In this document: positions 51,328 through 61,419 of the stretch, one piece after another
Layout: each line of letters begins with the position of its first letter
Position numbering within the stretch: position 1 is the first letter of the stretch
Assembly (NCBI GenBank): GCA_017428485.1
Contig: JAFRQT010000044.1
Location: 1 to 64,000, forward strand
DNA length: 64,000 bases
DNA from: Bacilli bacterium
GTDB taxonomy: Bacteria; Bacillota_I; Bacilli_A; RF39; UBA660
Reading direction: 5' to 3'
Made by a program: the position numbers and the translations under genes
Notes under the pieces: model-generated
Database searches by the model: none
What the model was told of the DNA's origin: nothing
Seen by the model: only the letters and a program-made list of their open reading frames with translations

Positions 51328-52818
51328 ATGAAACATCTGATATTAAATGGTAAAAACAAAGTCAAAAGTATTGTTAGTTATTTAATTACACGCGAATCCT
51401 TACCTAAAATTCAAAGAAGACTTAATATTTATCCTTTAGATGATTCTTTTCAAATTGAAATAATAGATAATATTATTAAATATAGAAAAGAAGGCAGAAC
51501 TAAGCAAATATATATAAAAAATAAAAATATTAAGACATTTCTAAAAATGTTAGATGATAATCAAGATTATTACATTAACGATATAACAATATTATTATTT
51601 AAGAGTGTATCAGTGCTATTTAATACATTCCATGGTACGATTATTTCTACTGATAATGATGAATTATGTAAAGAATTAGAAGAAAAATTTGATCTTGTAC
51701 ATTATGATAATATTAATGAACATAAAGTTAATATTAAAAGAACAAAAGAGAAATTATTTGATGAGATTGGTAACTTAAATGGTAAAATTAAACAATATGG
51801 TTTAAAAACAGGATTAGATTTACGTTCTGTTAGTAATTCAATTAAAATAAGATTATCTAATATGTCTAATGATTACTCGTATTTAGAGGAATACTATAAG
51901 TTTATTACAAATTATGATTTATTAACATATAAACCTTTTAATAAGAAAAAATATTCTATAGATAATATGAGTATTATAATTCCTGTATATAATCAAGACG
52001 TATCATACACATTGTTATCAATACAAGGACAAGATTTAACTAAAGAAGAGAAATCTAAATTACAAGTTATTATAGTTAATGATGGATCAAAAAATGATGT
52101 AAATGCAGATATTGAAAAAGTAAGAAATAAATTGGATTATGAATTAGAAATAGTATCATTTGGACAAAATATGGGACTTTCTAACGCTAGAAATGTTGGA
52201 TATGCAATTAGTAAGTATGATAAGATACTATTTATGGATTCCGATATTGTTCTTAGTAAAGATTATATATACGATATGAATATCAGAATGCAAATAGTTC
52301 CTAATGCTATATTTACTTGTATGAGAAAAAACATTGAAAACACATCAGATATTCTTATTGAAAAAAATTTACTTAAAGGAATTCCCACATGTTCTGATTT
52401 TGATGATAGTAGGGTAATTACTAAAGGAAAAGAATATCATATTGGATGCGATAGTTCTTATATTGGTGAAGAAATATCAGTTTTAGATGATACTGATTAT
52501 TTTAAAGAATTAAGTTTTGGCTCACAAGTTGAAATATATAATATTTCTACTGTAGTTGCAGGACATAATATGGCTGTTAATAAAAACCTTATTAAAAGTG
52601 AAAAACCATTCAATCCTAGATTTAAAGGTTGGGGGATGGAAGATGCATATTTTTCAGCTAAATTGATAGCTGATGGGTGTTATGTAATACCTGTTTTATC
52701 TTCTTGTGTATATCACATTAATCATCCTCCTAGAAGCGGAAGCAATAAACAGAAAAATAAGGAAGCATTAGCAAATTATCAACTATATAATGAACTTTTG
52801 AACCAAGTTTGGGAATAA
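51328..52818 (+). CDS. GT2-family glycosyltransferase with N-terminal extension
   Basis: 496 residues. The first 200 are unassigned. The GT-A domain has MSIIIPVYNQDVSYTLLSIQGQDL, VIIVNDGSKNDVN, GQNMGLSNARNVGYAIS and the metal motif FMDSDIVLS. A C-terminal block FKGWGMEDAYFSAKL is the galactosyltransferase-type WGxED signature, implying a Gal/GalNAc-like transfer. RBS ATGGAGGT. Ends in a terminator; last of the four-gene run from 47938. Confidence 0.88.
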   Translation: MKHLILNGKNKVKSIVSYLITRESLPKIQRRLNIYPLDDSFQIEIIDNIIKYRKEGRTKQIYIKNKNIKTFLKMLDDNQDYYINDITILLFKSVSVLFNTFHGTIISTDNDELCKELEEKFDLVHYDNINEHKVNIKRTKEKLFDEIGNLNGKIKQYGLKTGLDLRSVSNSIKIRLSNMSNDYSYLEEYYKFITNYDLLTYKPFNKKKYSIDNMSIIIPVYNQDVSYTLLSIQGQDLTKEEKSKLQVIIVNDGSKNDVNADIEKVRNKLDYELEIVSFGQNMGLSNARNVGYAISKYDKILFMDSDIVLSKDYIYDMNIRMQIVPNAIFTCMRKNIENTSDILIEKNLLKGIPTCSDFDDSRVITKGKEYHIGCDSSYIGEEISVLDDTDYFKELSFGSQVEIYNISTVVAGHNMAVNKNLIKSEKPFNPRFKGWGMEDAYFSAKLIADGCYVIPVLSSCVYHINHPPRSGSNKQKNKEALANYQLYNELLNQVWE

Positions 52819-52843
52819 AAGATGATTTGTATGCATCTTTTAT
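52817..52843 (+). terminator. terminator of the glycosyltransferase operon
   Basis: AAAAGATG / CATCTTTT (52817-52824 / 52834-52841) followed by ATTTT. Confidence 0.75.
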
Positions 52844-52892
52844 TTTAAAATAAATGAAAAAGAATATTTTAATAATATAAAGGAGTAAAAAA

Positions 52893-54002
52893 ATGCTAGT
52901 AAGAAACAATTATAATGAATGCATAACTAATTTTGCTTGTTCAATAAGAAAATTTTTTGGATTGGATTATAAACATAATACATTAGAATATGTTGATAAA
53001 ATATTGAAAGATTATAATCCTAAAAATGTAGTTACTATTTTGTGTGATGGAATGGGTTATAATATAATGAATAGAATGTTAGAAAAGGACTCATTTCTAA
53101 TTAAGAATAGAATAAAAGCGATTACAACTGTATTTCCTGCAACTACCGTGGCAGCTACAACAGCAGTAATGACTGGTCTTAACCCTGTTGAAAGTGGAAT
53201 GCTAGGCTGGGATATGTATTATAAAGATATTGATAAAATAATTAGTGTAATTAATAATACTGAGAAAGGCGATCCTTCTCGAACTCCATTACAAGAGGCA
53301 AAAGAGTTTAATGATAAATACATGATTAGAAAATCAATCAGTGAAGAAATTAATGAGAAAACGAATTTTAAAGGGTATAATTTACTTCCTTTTGGTAAAG
53401 ATAAATATTTAACTTTGGACGAAATGTTTAATAACATAGAGTATTTGTGTGCTCTTGATGGCAAAAAGTATATATATGCTTATGATAGAGATCCTGATCA
53501 CATGATGCATGAAATTGGTTCTGATAAAGAAGAGATAAAAGAGATTGTTAATGATTTAAATAATAGGATAGAAGAGTTAAGCAAAAAATTGAAGGATACA
53601 ATTATATTTGTATTGGCAGACCATGGGCATTTAAATGTAGAAAATATATTTTTAAAGGATTATCCAGATGTAGAAGAGTGTTTGCTTAGAAACACATCAC
53701 TTGAGCCACGAGCTGTAAATTTTTTTATCAAACCCAGAATGAAAAAACAATTTGAACGACTATTTAATAAATATTTTAGTCATGATTTTGATTTGTATAG
53801 AATGAAAGATGTTATTGATTCTAAACTTTTTGGTGATGGAGAAGAAAATAAAATATATAGAGAGTCTTTAGGAGACTTCTTAGCAATCGGAAAGTCTAAC
53901 AAAACAATTCTTTGCGATGGAAGTATACCATTTGTTTCTCAACACGCTGGATATACAGATGATGAAATATTTATTCCATTAATTGTTATTAAAACTAAGT
54001 AA
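52893..54002 (+). CDS. type I phosphodiesterase/alkaline-phosphatase superfamily protein
   Basis: 369 residues. TILCDGMGYNIMNRML holds the first metal Asp. FPATTVAATTAVMTGLNPVESGMLGWDMYY holds the nucleophile Thr and the family block. DRDPDHMMHEIG and VLADHGHLNV supply later metal ligands, and a His occurs in FVSQHAGYTDDEIFIPL. There is no signal peptide, so it works in the cytoplasm. The family hydrolyses phosphodiesters or transfers phospho-groups. RBS AAAGGAG. It may remove nucleotide or phospho-linked groups from the cluster product. Confidence 0.88.
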   Translation: MLVRNNYNECITNFACSIRKFFGLDYKHNTLEYVDKILKDYNPKNVVTILCDGMGYNIMNRMLEKDSFLIKNRIKAITTVFPATTVAATTAVMTGLNPVESGMLGWDMYYKDIDKIISVINNTEKGDPSRTPLQEAKEFNDKYMIRKSISEEINEKTNFKGYNLLPFGKDKYLTLDEMFNNIEYLCALDGKKYIYAYDRDPDHMMHEIGSDKEEIKEIVNDLNNRIEELSKKLKDTIIFVLADHGHLNVENIFLKDYPDVEECLLRNTSLEPRAVNFFIKPRMKKQFERLFNKYFSHDFDLYRMKDVIDSKLFGDGEENKIYRESLGDFLAIGKSNKTILCDGSIPFVSQHAGYTDDEIFIPLIVIKTK

Positions 54003-54023
54003 AGAATATATACTGGAGACATT

Positions 54024-54488
54024 ATGAAATTTGAGATAAATAGAATTAAAAAAGAAGATTTCTTAAAATTAAAAGAAGAAAATATTATGTTTATAACTAA
54101 TCCTGGAAGAATGGGTGATGAAGATGGATCAACATTCATTGTGAAACAAGATAATGAATTTATTATTTATAGAATAAGTGGATGGTTATATGGAAATGAA
54201 GATGATGGTATCTCTTTAGACGATGCTTTAAAACAATTTCCTAAATGGCATGATGCATGGGATAATAGCAATAATGAAGAATATAAAGGAAAATATAAAT
54301 ATCTATATATGGGTTTTGGTAATGGTCTGTCGGTTGATAATTCAATATTTAATGAATTTAAACCTTATTTAGATAAAAAAGCCTTAAAATATTTGGAAGG
54401 AAAAGATGATAAAGAAAGTTTAAAATATTCAGCTATATTTAATACTTGGAAAGAGGCTTTAATTGATATGATAAATAATAGAAAATAG
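54024..54488 (+). CDS. hypothetical protein
   Basis: 154 residues, acidic, cytoplasmic. MFITNPGRMGDEDGSTFIVKQDNEFIIYRISGWLYG near residues 22-57 looks like a beta-rich domain, and the end is helical. Not recognised. RBS CTGGAGA and 21-bp spacing to the phosphodiesterase gene suggest co-transcription. Confidence 0.75.
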   Translation: MKFEINRIKKEDFLKLKEENIMFITNPGRMGDEDGSTFIVKQDNEFIIYRISGWLYGNEDDGISLDDALKQFPKWHDAWDNSNNEEYKGKYKYLYMGFGNGLSVDNSIFNEFKPYLDKKALKYLEGKDDKESLKYSAIFNTWKEALIDMINNRK

Positions 54489-54550
54489 GGTTGTTTATTT
54501 TTTAGATGGCATAATTTGGGCAAAAAAATATTCTTTATATAAGTTATAAA

Positions 54551-54590
54551 AAAAAAGCAAATAAATTGTTAATTTTTATTTGTTTTTTTA
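54551..54590 (+). terminator. terminator before the giant surface-protein gene
   Basis: AAGCAAATAAA pairs with TTTATTTGTTT around an AT-rich loop, followed by a run of seven T's. Confidence 0.65.
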
Positions 54591-54633
54591 TTAAAAAATT
54601 GTTATAATTTATATTAGAAAATGAGGATAGTAA

Positions 54634-57600
54634 ATGAAGAAGGTTTTTTTGAGAAAAATTTTGTTAGTTATATTTGGAATTAGTTTTATACTATCTTCTT
54701 TTAATGTTGGGAAAATACTAGCGGCAGAACCTACATTTGAATTGTCTAATGCTGTAATAGAAAGTAAATCTGATGGAGTAGATGCTAGTATAGAAAGTTT
54801 CAGTAATAATAAATTAATAACTGATACTACTTTCCATAAAGTGGATGATTATGTTAAGTATAAATTAACTATTAAAAATACATCTAAAACAAAATATAAA
54901 TTAGTGTTATTAGATGATAGTAATACTAATGATAATGTTACTTATGAATATAATTATGACAAAGATGAGTATATATTAGAAAATGACACTATGGATGTAT
55001 TATTGATAGTGACATATAAAAAAGGTATTACTCAAATAAATCAAAGGACACAAGATCAAGAAGTTAAAATATTGTTTTATTTAGAAGATGAAGAAGGAAA
55101 TACTTATGAAGAAACAATAACAAATAATCCTAAAACTAATGATAATATTTTAATTTATATTATTACTGCAATAACATCTTTAATATTAATTGTACTAATA
55201 GCATTTAGAAAAAAATTATCTAAATTATTTGCTTTCTTATTGTTAATAGTACCTATAGCTATTAATGCATTATCGCCAAGTTTAATAATTGTATTAAGAA
55301 ATAATACTAATTTACTTGATAAAATGGTTGTTTATAGTGATGTAGATGGGGAAAGCCAAGCAGTATTAGTTGATTATAATACAGCATATGAAAGACCAAA
55401 AGATCCTGAAAAAACTGGTTATGTATTTGATAATTGGTATATTGGGGATCAAGTTTATAATTTTGATGAACCACTAACTGATGATATTAATTTAACTGCT
55501 AAATTTAATATTATTAATTACAATATAAATTATGAATTAGATGATGGTATTGTAAGCGATAATCCAAGTACATACAATGTAGAAACAGAAACATTTACAT
55601 TAAATAATCCAACTAAAGAAGGATATGTATTCTTAGGATGGAGTGAAAATGATAGTAGTGATTTAAGTACTAAAGTCACTATTAATAAAGGTAGTACAGG
55701 AGATAAAACTTTTAAAGCTCATTTTGAAGCCGGTGATGCAACTCCATATACAGTAAAGCATAAATATAAAAAGCTAGATGGAACATATGATGAAGAGGTG
55801 GAAAATTTAGTTGGAGTAACTGATAGTGAAATAACAGTTGCTATAAAACATAAGTATGGTTTTGTAGATCCAACTTTAAAATCTTTAAAAATTACATCAG
55901 ATGGGCAATCATATATAGAATATGAATATGAAAGAGAAGAGTATGAATTAACTCTTGAGAATAGTGAAAATATTGATAGTACATTTACTTCTGGTAAATA
56001 TTTATATGAAACTGAGATATCTTTGATGGCTAAAACATTAGACAATTATAATTTTGTAAAATGGTCAAATAATGAAACGTCAAAAAATATCAAATTTAAT
56101 ATAACAGAGGATACAACTATAGGCCCAATTTATCAAGTAAAGCAATATACTGTTTCATTTGATGGACAAGGTGGAAGTACTCCAGAAGACATAATAAAAG
56201 ATTATAATTCATCTATTGGAACATTACCAACAAGTGAAAAAGAAAACTATATATTTGATGGATGGTATACTGAGGCAACTGGTGGAACTAAGATAAATAG
56301 TGATACCAAGGTATTAGGAGACGTAACATATTATGCTCATTGGTTAAAGTCAATTGCACTTGCTACAGTTACTCCAACAAATATTATTATTAATAGAGGT
56401 CAATCATCAAAAATAAATGTTTCTAATGTGGATGAAGAATACACATTTAAATCAAATAATATTGGAGTTGTAACTGTTGATGAAAGTGGAATGGTTTCAT
56501 CAGTAGGTAAAGGAACAACAACAATTACTGTTAAAGGAACAACATCAGGAAAAACTAGAACAGTTAATGTAACTGTAAATGCATTAAAATTTATGGTTCA
56601 CTTTAATTCACTAGGAGGAACTAGTGTTGAAGACATTGAAAAAGAAGAAAATACAACTTTAGGAAATCTACCAACAACAGAAAAAGAAAACTATATATTT
56701 GATGGATGGTATACTGAAGAAACTGGCGGAACAAAGATAAATAGTGATACTGAAGTGGTGGAGGAAGTAACATATTATGCACATTGGTTAAAATCAATGG
56801 CACTAGCTACAGTTACTCCTGAAAGTATTACCTTAGAGAAACCTCAAACAACTACAATTGCTGTAACAAATGTGGATGAGGAATATACATTTAAATCAAA
56901 TAATACTGGAGTAGCAACTGTTGATGAAAACGGATTGGTTTCATCTGTAGGTAAAGGAACAACAACAATAACTATTACGGGAACAACATCAGGAAAAATT
57001 AAAACAGTTAATGTAACTGTAAATGCACTAAAGTGTGCAGTTAGTTTCGATTCACAAGGTGGAACAAGCGTAGATAGTATAGAAAAAGAGGAAAATGAAA
57101 CTATAGGAACTTTACCAACAAGTGAAAAAGAAAATTATATATTTGATGGATGGTATACAAGTGCTGAAGGTGGTACAAAAATCACAGAAAATACTATGGT
57201 AACTGGTTCAGTGACATATTATGCACATTGGTTAAGATCAGTTGCTCTTGCAACAGTTACTCCTGAAAGTATTACTTTAACAAGAGGAGAAACCGCTACA
57301 ATAAGCGTAACAGATGTAGATGAAGAATATACAATAACATCAAATAAAGTAGGAATAGCAACTGTTGAAAATAATGTAGTAACAGCAGTAGCAAAAGGAT
57401 CAGCAACTCTTACAGTTAGAGGTAATGTATCAAATAAAACTAAGACAGTTGCTGTAACAGTAAATCCAATAATATATACAATCAGTTTTGATTCACAAGG
57501 TGGAACTGAAGTTGAAGATATAGAAAGAGAAGAAAATACTGCAATTGGAACATTACCAACAACAGAAAAAGAAAATTATATATTTGATGGATGGTATACA

Positions 57601-60600
57601 GCTCTAACTGGTGGAAAAAGAATTTATAGTCAAACAGGTGTAACTGAAGCAACTACATATTATGCACATTGGTTAAAATCAATTGCACTTGCGGATATAA
57701 CTCCAACAAGTATTAGTATTAATAATGGTCAATCAGCAAAAATAAATGTTTCTAATGTTGATGAATCATATACATTTACATCTAATGATGAAGATGTTGC
57801 AACTGTTGATGAAAATGGAATTGTTTCATCAGTAGGAATGGGAACAACAACAATTACAATAAGAGGTACTGTTTCAAATAAAATTAGAGAAGTTAATGTT
57901 ACCGTAAATGCTCAAAAGTTTGTCATTAGCTTTGATTCACAAGGTGGAACTGAAGTTGAAGATATAGAAAGAGAAGAGAATGCTGCAATTGGAACATTAC
58001 CAACAAGTGAAAAAGAAAATTATATATTTGATGGATGGTATACAAGTGCTGAAGGTGGTACAAAAATCACAGAAAATACTATGGTAACTGGTCCAGTGAC
58101 ATATTATGCTCATTGGTTAAGAACAGTTGCTCTTGCAACAGTTACTCCTGAAAGTATTACTTTAACAAAAGGAGAAACCGCTACAATAAGCGTAACAGAT
58201 GTAGAAGAAGAATATACAATAACATCAAATAAAATAGGAATAGCAACTGTTGAAAATAATGTAGTAACAGCAGTAGCAAAAGGATCAGCAACTCTTACAA
58301 TTAGGGGTACTGTATCAAATAAAACAAAGACGGTTGATGTAACAGTAAATCCAATAATGTATACAATTAGCTTTAATTCTCATGGTGGAACTGAAGTAGA
58401 AGATATACAAAGAGAAGAAAATACTGCAATTGGAACATTACCTACAATTGAAAGAGAAGATTACATATTTGATGGATGGTATACAAGTGAAACTGGTGGA
58501 ACTAAGATAACTAGTTCAACATTAGCTAAAGGAAATGTGACTTATCATGCACAATGGTTAAAATCAGTTGCACTTGCAACAGTATCACCACAAAGTATTA
58601 CTTTAACAAGAGGAGAAACTACTACAATAAGTGTTACTGGTGTAGATGAAGAATACACACTAACTTCAAATAATGAAAGAATAGCAATAGTTGAAGATAA
58701 TGTAGTAACAGCAGTAGCAAAAGGAACAACAACTATTTCTATTAATGGTGCAGTATCAAATAAAACTAAGGCAGTTAATACAACAATAAATCCAATAATG
58801 TATACAATCAGTTTTGACTCACAAGGCGGAACTGAGGTTGAAGATATAGAAGGAGAAGAGAATACTGCAATTGGAGCATTACCAACAACAGAAAAAGAAA
58901 ACTATATATTTGCTGGATGGTATACAGCTCCAACTGGTGGAACTAAAATCTATAATCAAACAGACGTAACTGGAACAACAACATATTATGCGCATTGGTT
59001 AAAATCAGTTGCTCTAGCAACTATTACACCAGAGAGTATAAGCTTAATAATAGGGCAAACTACTACAATAAGTGTAACAGGTGCAGATGAAGAATATACT
59101 ATAACTTCAAATAATGAAGAAGTAGCAACTGTTGAAAATAATGTAGTAACAGCAGTAGCAAAAGGAACAACAACCCTTACGGTTAGAGGTACTGTATCAA
59201 ATAAAACTAAGACAGTTAATGTAACTATTACAACAGGAGCGCATACAGTAACATTTGACCCTCGTGGCGGAAGCAGTGTAGAGGATATAGAAGTTGAAGA
59301 TGATGCTGCAATTGGAACACTACCAACAAGTGAAAAAGAAAATTATGAATTAATTGGATGGTATACAAGTGCAAATGGTGGAACTAAGATAACTAGTTCA
59401 ACTAAAATAACAGATGATGTAACATATTATGCACATTGGAATCAAATTGATTTAGATTTAACTAAAGTATTCTATATTCCTGGTTCTTGTACATTTAATG
59501 GAAGTGCAACTGCTTCTCAAGTAGGAAATATAACAAGTGATTCTCCACAAGGATGTGTAAGTACAATTAATCCTAGTGGAAATGATATTGATTATACTGA
59601 TGTAAAATATATTGATTCTCAAATATCATTATTTAGTACTGATAATTTTGAAAAAGATTTTGAATTAGGATTTACTCTAAATGAATTCATAAGAGATGAT
59701 ACAGTTAATACACAATCTACAATTGTTAACTCAAAATTAGAAAATTCAACTGAAAAATATCCTGGATTTGTTATTAGAAGAAATACAAATAAATTTGAAT
59801 TAACTGAAAGATTTGGTAATGATACATATGCAGCACAATTTGTATACGCTGCAGGAATGAATATTAGAGTATCTAGACAAGATGGAGTAATTTTCTATTC
59901 AATAGATGGCGGAAAATGGATTAGCTTACAAAGTATAAAGTCTTATGATAAGAGATTTAATTTAACTACATGGTTTGGGGCTATGTCAAAAGAAACAAAT
60001 ATGGCTTCTACTGGAGAAGGTTCTACTGCAGATAGATATTTCAAAGGAAATATTTCAAATGTTTATATTAAGTTAGAAACAGGAAGTGCAACAAAGCATA
60101 CAGTTACATTTGATCCAAAAGGTGGATCAGCAATATTTACTTCTAAACAAGTTAAAGATGGTAATAAGATTTTCGGACTTCCAACAGCAACAAGAAATAA
60201 TATGGAATTAGAAGGATGGTATACTGATGAAACATATACAACTAAAGTTACAGAAGATACTATTATCAATGAGGATGTAACATTTGTTGCTAAATGGAAG
60301 GGATTAAATGCTATAGCAAGAGTAGATGATACAGAATTTATTTCTCTTCAAGATGCTATTGATTCTACTCGTGGTAGTGAAACAAAGAAAGTAATTACCA
60401 TACTTGAAGATTTAACTATAACTGAAAAATTAACAATACACTCTGATAATAATATAGAATTTGATTTACAAAATAATACTCTTACTAGTACAAAAGTATC
60501 AATTTTTGAAAATTATGGTATTCTTACTATTAAGAATGGTACATTAATTAATAATGGAGCAAAACCATATTATTCAATAAACAATAAGTCTACTGGAGTA

Positions 60601-61194
60601 GTTTATATAACTGGTGGTACATTTAGGGCTACTAAAGAAAATGCTATTTCAAATGATGGTAGAATGGAAATATCAGGTGGAAATATAATCGGAACAGCAG
60701 ACGCAGCTCCTATTAATAATAATACTGATGGAATTCTAATAGTAAGTGGTGGTTCTATAGTTGCAACAAGTGAAAATAAAGGTCAAGCTATTTACAATGA
60801 TGGTGGAACTGTAACAATAACGGATGGTGCTTACTTAGAAAATAATTCTACAAATAGAGCAGCACTTCATAATAATGTAGGAACTGTCAATATATTAGGT
60901 GGAACTATCATTGCTAAGAATTATTCAGCAGCATTAAATAGTGATACTATGATTATTGGGGATAATTCTGATCCTATTAACATTACATCACCTGTATTAC
61001 AAGGTAAAACTTATGGATTAGAAATTGCTTCAGGTAAAACTGTAACGGTATATGATGGTATATTTAAAGGCATTACTAGTGCCATAAATGATTTAAGTAA
61101 AGTAACACATAATACTAACGTAGATTTCAATACTACAAATACTGAAACAATAGGTGATAATACATATAATGTTGCTTACTTAGAAGAACAATAA
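54634..61194 (+). CDS. giant repeat surface protein (Big_2 / InlB B-repeats, LamG-like and beta-helix C terminus)
   Basis: 2186 residues. Signal peptide at 1-31 (cleavage near ILAAEP), then an extracellular domain. A sorting-like NPKTND (165-170) with hydrophobic helix 172-191, RKK, and a second helix 199-221 follow. Two degenerate InlB repeats come next. Eight units alternate an InlB B-repeat (ENYIFDGWYT...YYAHW) with Big_2-like Ig domains (ALATVTPESITL...VNVTV), period about 147 residues. Then a LamG-like domain (about 1606-1815), another InlB repeat and a beta-helix of GGT/GGS turns (about 1895-2186). There is no C-terminal anchor, so the membrane hairpin near the N terminus must hold it. 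Likely an adhesin. Confidence 0.9.
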   Translation: MKKVFLRKILLVIFGISFILSSFNVGKILAAEPTFELSNAVIESKSDGVDASIESFSNNKLITDTTFHKVDDYVKYKLTIKNTSKTKYKLVLLDDSNTNDNVTYEYNYDKDEYILENDTMDVLLIVTYKKGITQINQRTQDQEVKILFYLEDEEGNTYEETITNNPKTNDNILIYIITAITSLILIVLIAFRKKLSKLFAFLLLIVPIAINALSPSLIIVLRNNTNLLDKMVVYSDVDGESQAVLVDYNTAYERPKDPEKTGYVFDNWYIGDQVYNFDEPLTDDINLTAKFNIINYNINYELDDGIVSDNPSTYNVETETFTLNNPTKEGYVFLGWSENDSSDLSTKVTINKGSTGDKTFKAHFEAGDATPYTVKHKYKKLDGTYDEEVENLVGVTDSEITVAIKHKYGFVDPTLKSLKITSDGQSYIEYEYEREEYELTLENSENIDSTFTSGKYLYETEISLMAKTLDNYNFVKWSNNETSKNIKFNITEDTTIGPIYQVKQYTVSFDGQGGSTPEDIIKDYNSSIGTLPTSEKENYIFDGWYTEATGGTKINSDTKVLGDVTYYAHWLKSIALATVTPTNIIINRGQSSKINVSNVDEEYTFKSNNIGVVTVDESGMVSSVGKGTTTITVKGTTSGKTRTVNVTVNALKFMVHFNSLGGTSVEDIEKEENTTLGNLPTTEKENYIFDGWYTEETGGTKINSDTEVVEEVTYYAHWLKSMALATVTPESITLEKPQTTTIAVTNVDEEYTFKSNNTGVATVDENGLVSSVGKGTTTITITGTTSGKIKTVNVTVNALKCAVSFDSQGGTSVDSIEKEENETIGTLPTSEKENYIFDGWYTSAEGGTKITENTMVTGSVTYYAHWLRSVALATVTPESITLTRGETATISVTDVDEEYTITSNKVGIATVENNVVTAVAKGSATLTVRGNVSNKTKTVAVTVNPIIYTISFDSQGGTEVEDIEREENTAIGTLPTTEKENYIFDGWYTALTGGKRIYSQTGVTEATTYYAHWLKSIALADITPTSISINNGQSAKINVSNVDESYTFTSNDEDVATVDENGIVSSVGMGTTTITIRGTVSNKIREVNVTVNAQKFVISFDSQGGTEVEDIEREENAAIGTLPTSEKENYIFDGWYTSAEGGTKITENTMVTGPVTYYAHWLRTVALATVTPESITLTKGETATISVTDVEEEYTITSNKIGIATVENNVVTAVAKGSATLTIRGTVSNKTKTVDVTVNPIMYTISFNSHGGTEVEDIQREENTAIGTLPTIEREDYIFDGWYTSETGGTKITSSTLAKGNVTYHAQWLKSVALATVSPQSITLTRGETTTISVTGVDEEYTLTSNNERIAIVEDNVVTAVAKGTTTISINGAVSNKTKAVNTTINPIMYTISFDSQGGTEVEDIEGEENTAIGALPTTEKENYIFAGWYTAPTGGTKIYNQTDVTGTTTYYAHWLKSVALATITPESISLIIGQTTTISVTGADEEYTITSNNEEVATVENNVVTAVAKGTTTLTVRGTVSNKTKTVNVTITTGAHTVTFDPRGGSSVEDIEVEDDAAIGTLPTSEKENYELIGWYTSANGGTKITSSTKITDDVTYYAHWNQIDLDLTKVFYIPGSCTFNGSATASQVGNITSDSPQGCVSTINPSGNDIDYTDVKYIDSQISLFSTDNFEKDFELGFTLNEFIRDDTVNTQSTIVNSKLENSTEKYPGFVIRRNTNKFELTERFGNDTYAAQFVYAAGMNIRVSRQDGVIFYSIDGGKWISLQSIKSYDKRFNLTTWFGAMSKETNMASTGEGSTADRYFKGNISNVYIKLETGSATKHTVTFDPKGGSAIFTSKQVKDGNKIFGLPTATRNNMELEGWYTDETYTTKVTEDTIINEDVTFVAKWKGLNAIARVDDTEFISLQDAIDSTRGSETKKVITILEDLTITEKLTIHSDNNIEFDLQNNTLTSTKVSIFENYGILTIKNGTLINNGAKPYYSINNKSTGVVYITGGTFRATKENAISNDGRMEISGGNIIGTADAAPINNNTDGILIVSGGSIVATSENKGQAIYNDGGTVTITDGAYLENNSTNRAALHNNVGTVNILGGTIIAKNYSAALNSDTMIIGDNSDPINITSPVLQGKTYGLEIASGKTVTVYDGIFKGITSAINDLSKVTHNTNVDFNTTNTETIGDNTYNVAYLEEQ
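56146..59430 (+). repeat. eight-unit tandem coding repeat of about 441 bp
   Basis: Units start near 56146, 56590, 57034, 57475, 57919, 58360, 58801 and 59245. The segments 57126-57440 and 58008-58322 differ at only a handful of positions, although they are two units apart. Confidence 0.85.
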
Positions 61195-61224
61195 AAAAGA
61201 GATAAAATAAATTATCTCTTTTTT
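61193..61224. terminator. bidirectional terminator
   Basis: A 13-bp stem, AAAAAAGAGATAA / TTATCTCTTTTTT (61193-61205 / 61212-61224), loop AATAAA. Confidence 0.9.
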
Positions 61225-61239
61225 AATTTGAATATTAGT

Positions 61240-61302
61240 CTAGGAACATCCACATAAAGTGATTAATAATGTTATCAACAATAATAATTTAGTGCTTTTC
61301 AT
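61240..61302 (-). CDS. candidate 20-residue lipoprotein-like peptide
   Basis: ATG at 61302 (minus strand) with AGGAG 7 bases upstream. The product starts MKSTKLLLLI and ends ITLCGCS: a complete lipoprotein signal peptide with lipobox LCGC and almost nothing after the modified Cys. It is closed by the bidirectional terminator. It resembles very small lipoproteins such as entericidin-type peptides only in layout. Confidence 0.45.
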   Translation of the reverse strand: MKSTKLLLLITLLITLCGCS

Positions 61303-61419
61303 ACTGTCTCCTATTATTTATTATAAGAAATAATGATAGTTGAGAAAATGTTTTTTATTAAGTAATAAAAACACCTTATAATTAGTTCCTTAGTTTGATA
61401 TAATCATATTGGTGATGCA

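Noticed and set aside
54634-61194. Sortase-anchored LPXTG protein
   Set aside because: The C terminus ends in VAYLEEQ without sorting motif, hydrophobic helix or basic tail; the only sorting-like motif is internal near the N terminus.
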